A program made the translations under genes and the position numbers. A DNA stretch of 64,000 nucleotides from Manihot esculenta (Eukaryota > Streptophyta > Magnoliopsida > Malpighiales > Euphorbiaceae): the NCBI RefSeq assembly GCF_001659605.2, contig NC_035173.2, forward strand, positions 14,594,945-14,658,944, written 5' to 3'. Within the stretch, counting starts at the first letter, position 1. Every line of letters begins with the position of its first letter. Shown here piece by piece: positions 60,579-64,000 of this stretch. The notes under the pieces are model-generated. The model was not told the origin of the DNA and ran no database searches. It was given only the letters and a program-made list of their open reading frames with translations.

Positions 60579-62835
60579 TGTAATACCCGGCTAGACTCCG
60601 GTATCGGAATTCCTACCGTCCGGTGGAATCTCGGATGTCGGAAGCCTCTAGAAGGGTAAAACCATGTTTTCATAAAATGTTTTAATGTGTTTTATGTTTT
60701 AAGCATGAAAGAAAATGAGTTTTTGCATGAAAATAGCATTGGAGGAAAACTCAGGTTCGGCCGCCGAACCTCAAGTTCGGCCGCCGAACATGCATGCGTT
60801 TCGGGTGTGCTTTAGGCCCCCGAAAGCATAAGTGAGGGAAGTCTAGGTTCAGCCGCCGAACCTCAAGTTCGCCCGCCGAACATGGCATGCATGCGGAGGC
60901 ACATTCGGCCCCCGAACGTGGTCTGGCCAGCCACTATAAAAGGGTCCCTTAGCCGAAAACGGGCGAGCTTTCTTCCCCTTTTCGGCCAAGGTGAGTCTCC
61001 GCCGTCTCTCACCCATCCTTGACGTCTTTCCTCTAGATCTTTCGAGATTTTCATTTGTTTTAACTTTGTTTTGAAGATTTGAGCTTTTGAGCAAAGTTTT
61101 GGAGCTTGGAGGTTCAAGAACCCAATCTCTCCCAACTCCGAGTTTTTGGTCGTCTCTCTCGATCTTCAAGAGGTAAGAGCCGATCTTGAGCTCGTTTTAT
61201 GTTTTAAATAAGTTTTATGCAAGATCTATGGGTTAGAATGCATGTTTAGGTTATGGTTATGTTTATGGGTATAAATGTGTGTTCTTTAGCAATGTGGATA
61301 CTTAATGTGTTGTAGATGGGGTTTATGATAGTTTGAGGCCCCTAGGAACATGTATGCTTGTGTTTGTGTGTTGTAGAATAGGTTTGATGCATGTTTGGAA
61401 GGTTTGGAGGCGAAATGAGCAAAAGGGAGCCAAGTTTCTGCCCTTTGCCAGAAACCAGGTTCGGCAGCCGAAGGACTTTCGGCCGCCGAACATGGCTGGG
61501 GAGGCAGCCTTTCGGCTGCTGAAGCTTGCCCCCGAAAGGAGACTTTCGTCTCTGTCTGGCAGTTTCGGCCGCCGAAAGTGCCACCGAACATGCATGAGTT
61601 TCGTCTCTGTCTGGGAGTTTCGGCCGCCGAAGGTGCCGCCGAACCCGCCTGACTTTCGGCTCTGGAGGGACTTTCGGCCGCTGAACCTGCCGCCGAAAGT
61701 GCCCTGTCCAAACCTCTTTTGCATGTTTTTTTATGGTTGTTTCACGATGTTCTAGGGGGTTTTTGGGGAGTAGTTTATGGTTATGTTCAGGTGTGTTTGG
61801 TCCCTCATTTGAGTCCACCTGTGTAGGTTCGGACCCGAGGAACCGAGGACCCCAGCAGTGAGTTCAGCTGCTTCGGTGTTGTCAGAGTCAGCCAGAGGTG
61901 AGTGGAACTAAACTTAATCTTTTAAATTGAGAAATTGAATGTTTTATCATGTTTCATGCATCATGATTATGTAATAGGATGATTGCATTAGTTTTCACGA
62001 ATATGCTGCATTGCATCGATTGTTGTTGATGTGGGTGAATATTGGATGACCCAATTAGTCCATGACAGGAAGACCAGGACCCCATTCTACGGCCTGGCAC
62101 GGTTATGAGACTCGAAGACCAGGAGCCCAGAGGCGGCCTTGGGGCAATGGTAAGTAATGTATGTTATGACAGGAAGACCAGGACCCCATGCTACGGCCTG
62201 GCACAGAGTTAGCTTGGACTAATTGGTGACAAGTTCACCCAACCCTTATGTGAATTGTCTGTGTTATGATGCATTTCATAGAGCATAGTGTTAATATGTT
62301 TTACAGTTCTGCTCACTGGGCTTTTAGCTCACCCTTCTCCTTTTACCCCCAGGCTTGCAGGTACAGGATAGAGCAGGAGTCCGGATAGAATAATGAAGTT
62401 TTGTTTATGTAATAGCTAGCAATGGACATGATCAAATTGTAATGTAAAGTCTTAATTAGTATAGTTGTGTAATGAGATGATGTATATAGATGTTAGAGGT
62501 GTGCTTGACCATAGATGGTTGTTATCCCTTTTATTACATGATCTTAGAGATTTTTATGATGTTTATGTAAACCAACTCAGCATATGTTATGTCACCCATT
62601 GGGGGCACAGATGAGATCCCACAGAGGGATCAATGTTATGTTAATGCATATGTACAGGTTGAGTTTGGTTGATGTATATGGAAAGAAAAGTTTTAAATTT
62701 TTTTATGCATGTTGTTGATCATGTATGGGATTATATAGGTTTACAGGTTTCATGTCAGGCTTGCTACGGGTCCTGGCGGCCTTAAGCCGATCTGGATCCT
62801 AGCGCCGGTAGCGGTCCGATTTTCGGGTCGTTACA
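60579..62835 (+). repeat. 5' LTR with GC-rich palindrome clusters
   Basis: It is more GC-rich than the surroundings. TTCGGCCGCCGAA palindromes and half-sites occur in clusters at about 60752-60915 and 61459-61700. Two near-identical blocks (AGGAAGACCAGGACCCCAT) lie at about 62067 and 62169. Overlapping ORFs on both strands at 60.8-61.8 kb are composition artefacts. Confidence 0.85.
60935..60942 (+). promoter_or_regulatory. TATA box of the LTR promoter
   Basis: TATAAAAG sits inside the LTR just after the first palindrome cluster, in a CCAC...GGGTCCC context. It is the best candidate for transcription start of this element. Confidence 0.55.
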
Positions 62836-63106
62836 GAATGGTATCAGAGCCCTAGGTTCATATGGTCGGACCTAGAGTGTCGGGCTCATAGATGTCATAG
62901 AAGGTCAAGCACAATAGGAAAGATCATGTCCACTAGGATAGGATGTGGAGTCCTGTCTTGTATGATAATGTGAAATGCCATGATAACATGCATGTGCATT
63001 AATGATATGCTATGATATGTGATGTATGTGATGCGGGTTCATGTGTGCCCACATGAACCATATGATGCTAATGGTGTGTTGTGTGTACTGTTTTTCAGAA
63101 AACAGG

Positions 63107-63979
63107 ATGAGGGGAACTCGTCGATCAGCAAGATTGACTGGAGTGCCACCTGAGGATGAGGGCACGAGCACCCGTCCTCCAGCATTGCCTAGGGCAATGT
63201 CTAGTAGGTCTAGCAGAGACAGAGCAGTTAGAGACCCTAGAAGGTCTTTGGATCTGGGTAGGAGCAGATCAGTTAGAGGAACAGTTCAGGGAGAAGCGTC
63301 AGAGGACATGGGGGATGATATGGATGTAGAGCAGAGGAGGGATGGCAGTCTGGGAGTTAGCATGTCAGAAGAAGGAATGGGAGAGTCCCAAGGAGGCACT
63401 CAGGCCTCGGGATTTGTTCAGCCACCCCACTACCCACACTTCTCACAACATCCCGGGTATTCGATGGGAGGTACATCGGATTACCCTAGCTTCACCCCTT
63501 ATCCCACACAGATGCCATACCCACCATACTACCCACCATATTCACAATACCCAATGTATCCACCTCCACCCTATTATCCAAATCCAGCAAACCCTACCTC
63601 AGAAAATGTTGCACCACCTCCACCACCTACAGAACCAGCAGCCCCAGTTACTCAACCTTCTAGACCTAGCTCAGCCAGTGGGAGCAAGGTCAAGATGACC
63701 GATTACATGAAACTGGGTGCTCCTCAGTATGAAAAAGGGGATGACCCATTTGTGTATCTTGAAAGGGTTAAAGTGATCACAGAGGAGATTGGGGCTGATG
63801 ACAGTAGAGCCATTCAGATGGCCGGGTTCACGCTTAAGTGCAAGAAGGCACGGGAGTGGTTCAAGAATTATGTGAACCCGAGAGTGGACAGCATGTCTTG
63901 GGAGGAGTTTGCAAACGAGTTTGCAGGATGGGCTTTTCCCGATAGTTCAAGGGAGCTGAAGATGATAGAGTTTGAATAG
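63107..63979 (+). pseudogene. Gypsy gag, N-terminal part, with in-frame TAG
   Basis: The likely start is MRGTRRSARLTG at 63107; a pyrimidine tract and AG (about 63092-63098) just upstream could be a splice acceptor. A Pro/Tyr-rich region (about 63420-63600) is followed by the gag core DYMKLGAPQYEKGDDPFVYL and AREWFKNYVNPRVDSMSWEE. A TAG at 63977-63979 interrupts the core, and the frame stays open beyond it to the window end. Confidence 0.8.
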
Positions 63980-64000
63980 TTGAGGCAGACGGATGAAATG

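Larger units (their letters stand above)
60579..64000 (+). mobile_element. Gypsy element with 2.26-kb LTR, running off the window
   Basis: The LTR spans 60579-62835, starting TGTAATACCC and ending GGGTCGTTACA. It is followed by an initiator-Met primer site (TGGTATCAGAGCC, 62839-62851) and a gag frame. The long LTR with these termini and the gag style suggest a Tekay/Del-type chromovirus. The rest is outside the window. Confidence 0.85.

Noticed and set aside
60849..61818. Several overlapping long ORFs on both strands
   Set aside because: They lie in the GC-rich palindromic part of an LTR, overlap in several frames and have low-complexity products without domains.
1..64000. tRNA, rRNA, bacterial operon or defence system
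   Set aside because: No cloverleaf, rRNA core or prokaryotic gene arrangement was recognised; an automated tRNA scan would still be useful because short RNAs are easy to miss by eye.

Overview
This window is nuclear DNA from a flowering plant, most likely a eudicot. It has three protein-coding genes with many GT-AG introns, and the remainder is AT-rich and packed with LTR retrotransposons, MITE-like DNA elements and tandem repeats. There is no sign of bacterial, organellar or viral-genome organisation. The repeat styles look compatible with Malpighiales/Euphorbiaceae, but that is an impression only.

Layout. (1) 1-21003, plus strand: the last 15 exons of FTSHI5, a plastid FtsH-like AAA protein without the protease zinc site; the 5' end lies outside the window. 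Its introns hold most of the sequence: a Harbinger-like MITE (378-1139), a retroelement with inverted LTRs (4147-5907), a small LTR element (6904-9754) containing two nested hAT-like MITEs, a degraded Gypsy gag with LTR (about 13.2-14.2 kb), a Copia element (15857-17661) and a solo LTR (about 19625-20014). (2) 21.0-32.2 kb: a GC-rich retroposon-like island, a broken GRF zinc-finger gene split by a MITE (24172-25412), and a decayed minus-strand Gypsy element with a long LTR (about 25.74 to 29.2 kb and beyond). (3) 32172-37169: a structurally complete Gypsy chromovirus with LTRs and a TTAAA target-site duplication but a broken reading frame. (4) 37.2-41.5 kb: AT-rich intergenic DNA with several tandem duplications. 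(5) 41567-44911, minus strand: a five-exon gene for a PLP-dependent class V aminotransferase/cysteine desulfurase-like protein. (6) 45800-50317: a minus-strand Tat-type Gypsy element with gag and protease and an antisense extra ORF. (7) 52365-57555, plus strand: FAS2, a WD40 subunit of chromatin assembly factor 1, 12 exons, one of them followed by a GC-AG intron. (8) 58853-59257: a second GRF zinc-finger ORF with one stop. (9) 60579-64000: a 2257-bp LTR and the gag start of another Gypsy element that runs off the window.

The three host genes are independent housekeeping or metabolic loci, not an operon or cluster. Exon phases were checked by hand: the FAS2 exons sum to 1383 nt, the aminotransferase exons to 1932 nt and the visible FTSHI5 exons to 2289 nt, all divisible by three. 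I see no undescribed defence or genetic system. The most unusual signals are the inverted-LTR insertion, the nested insertions with readable target-site duplications, the antisense ORF of the Tat-type element, the GRF gene split by a MITE and the GC-AG intron.
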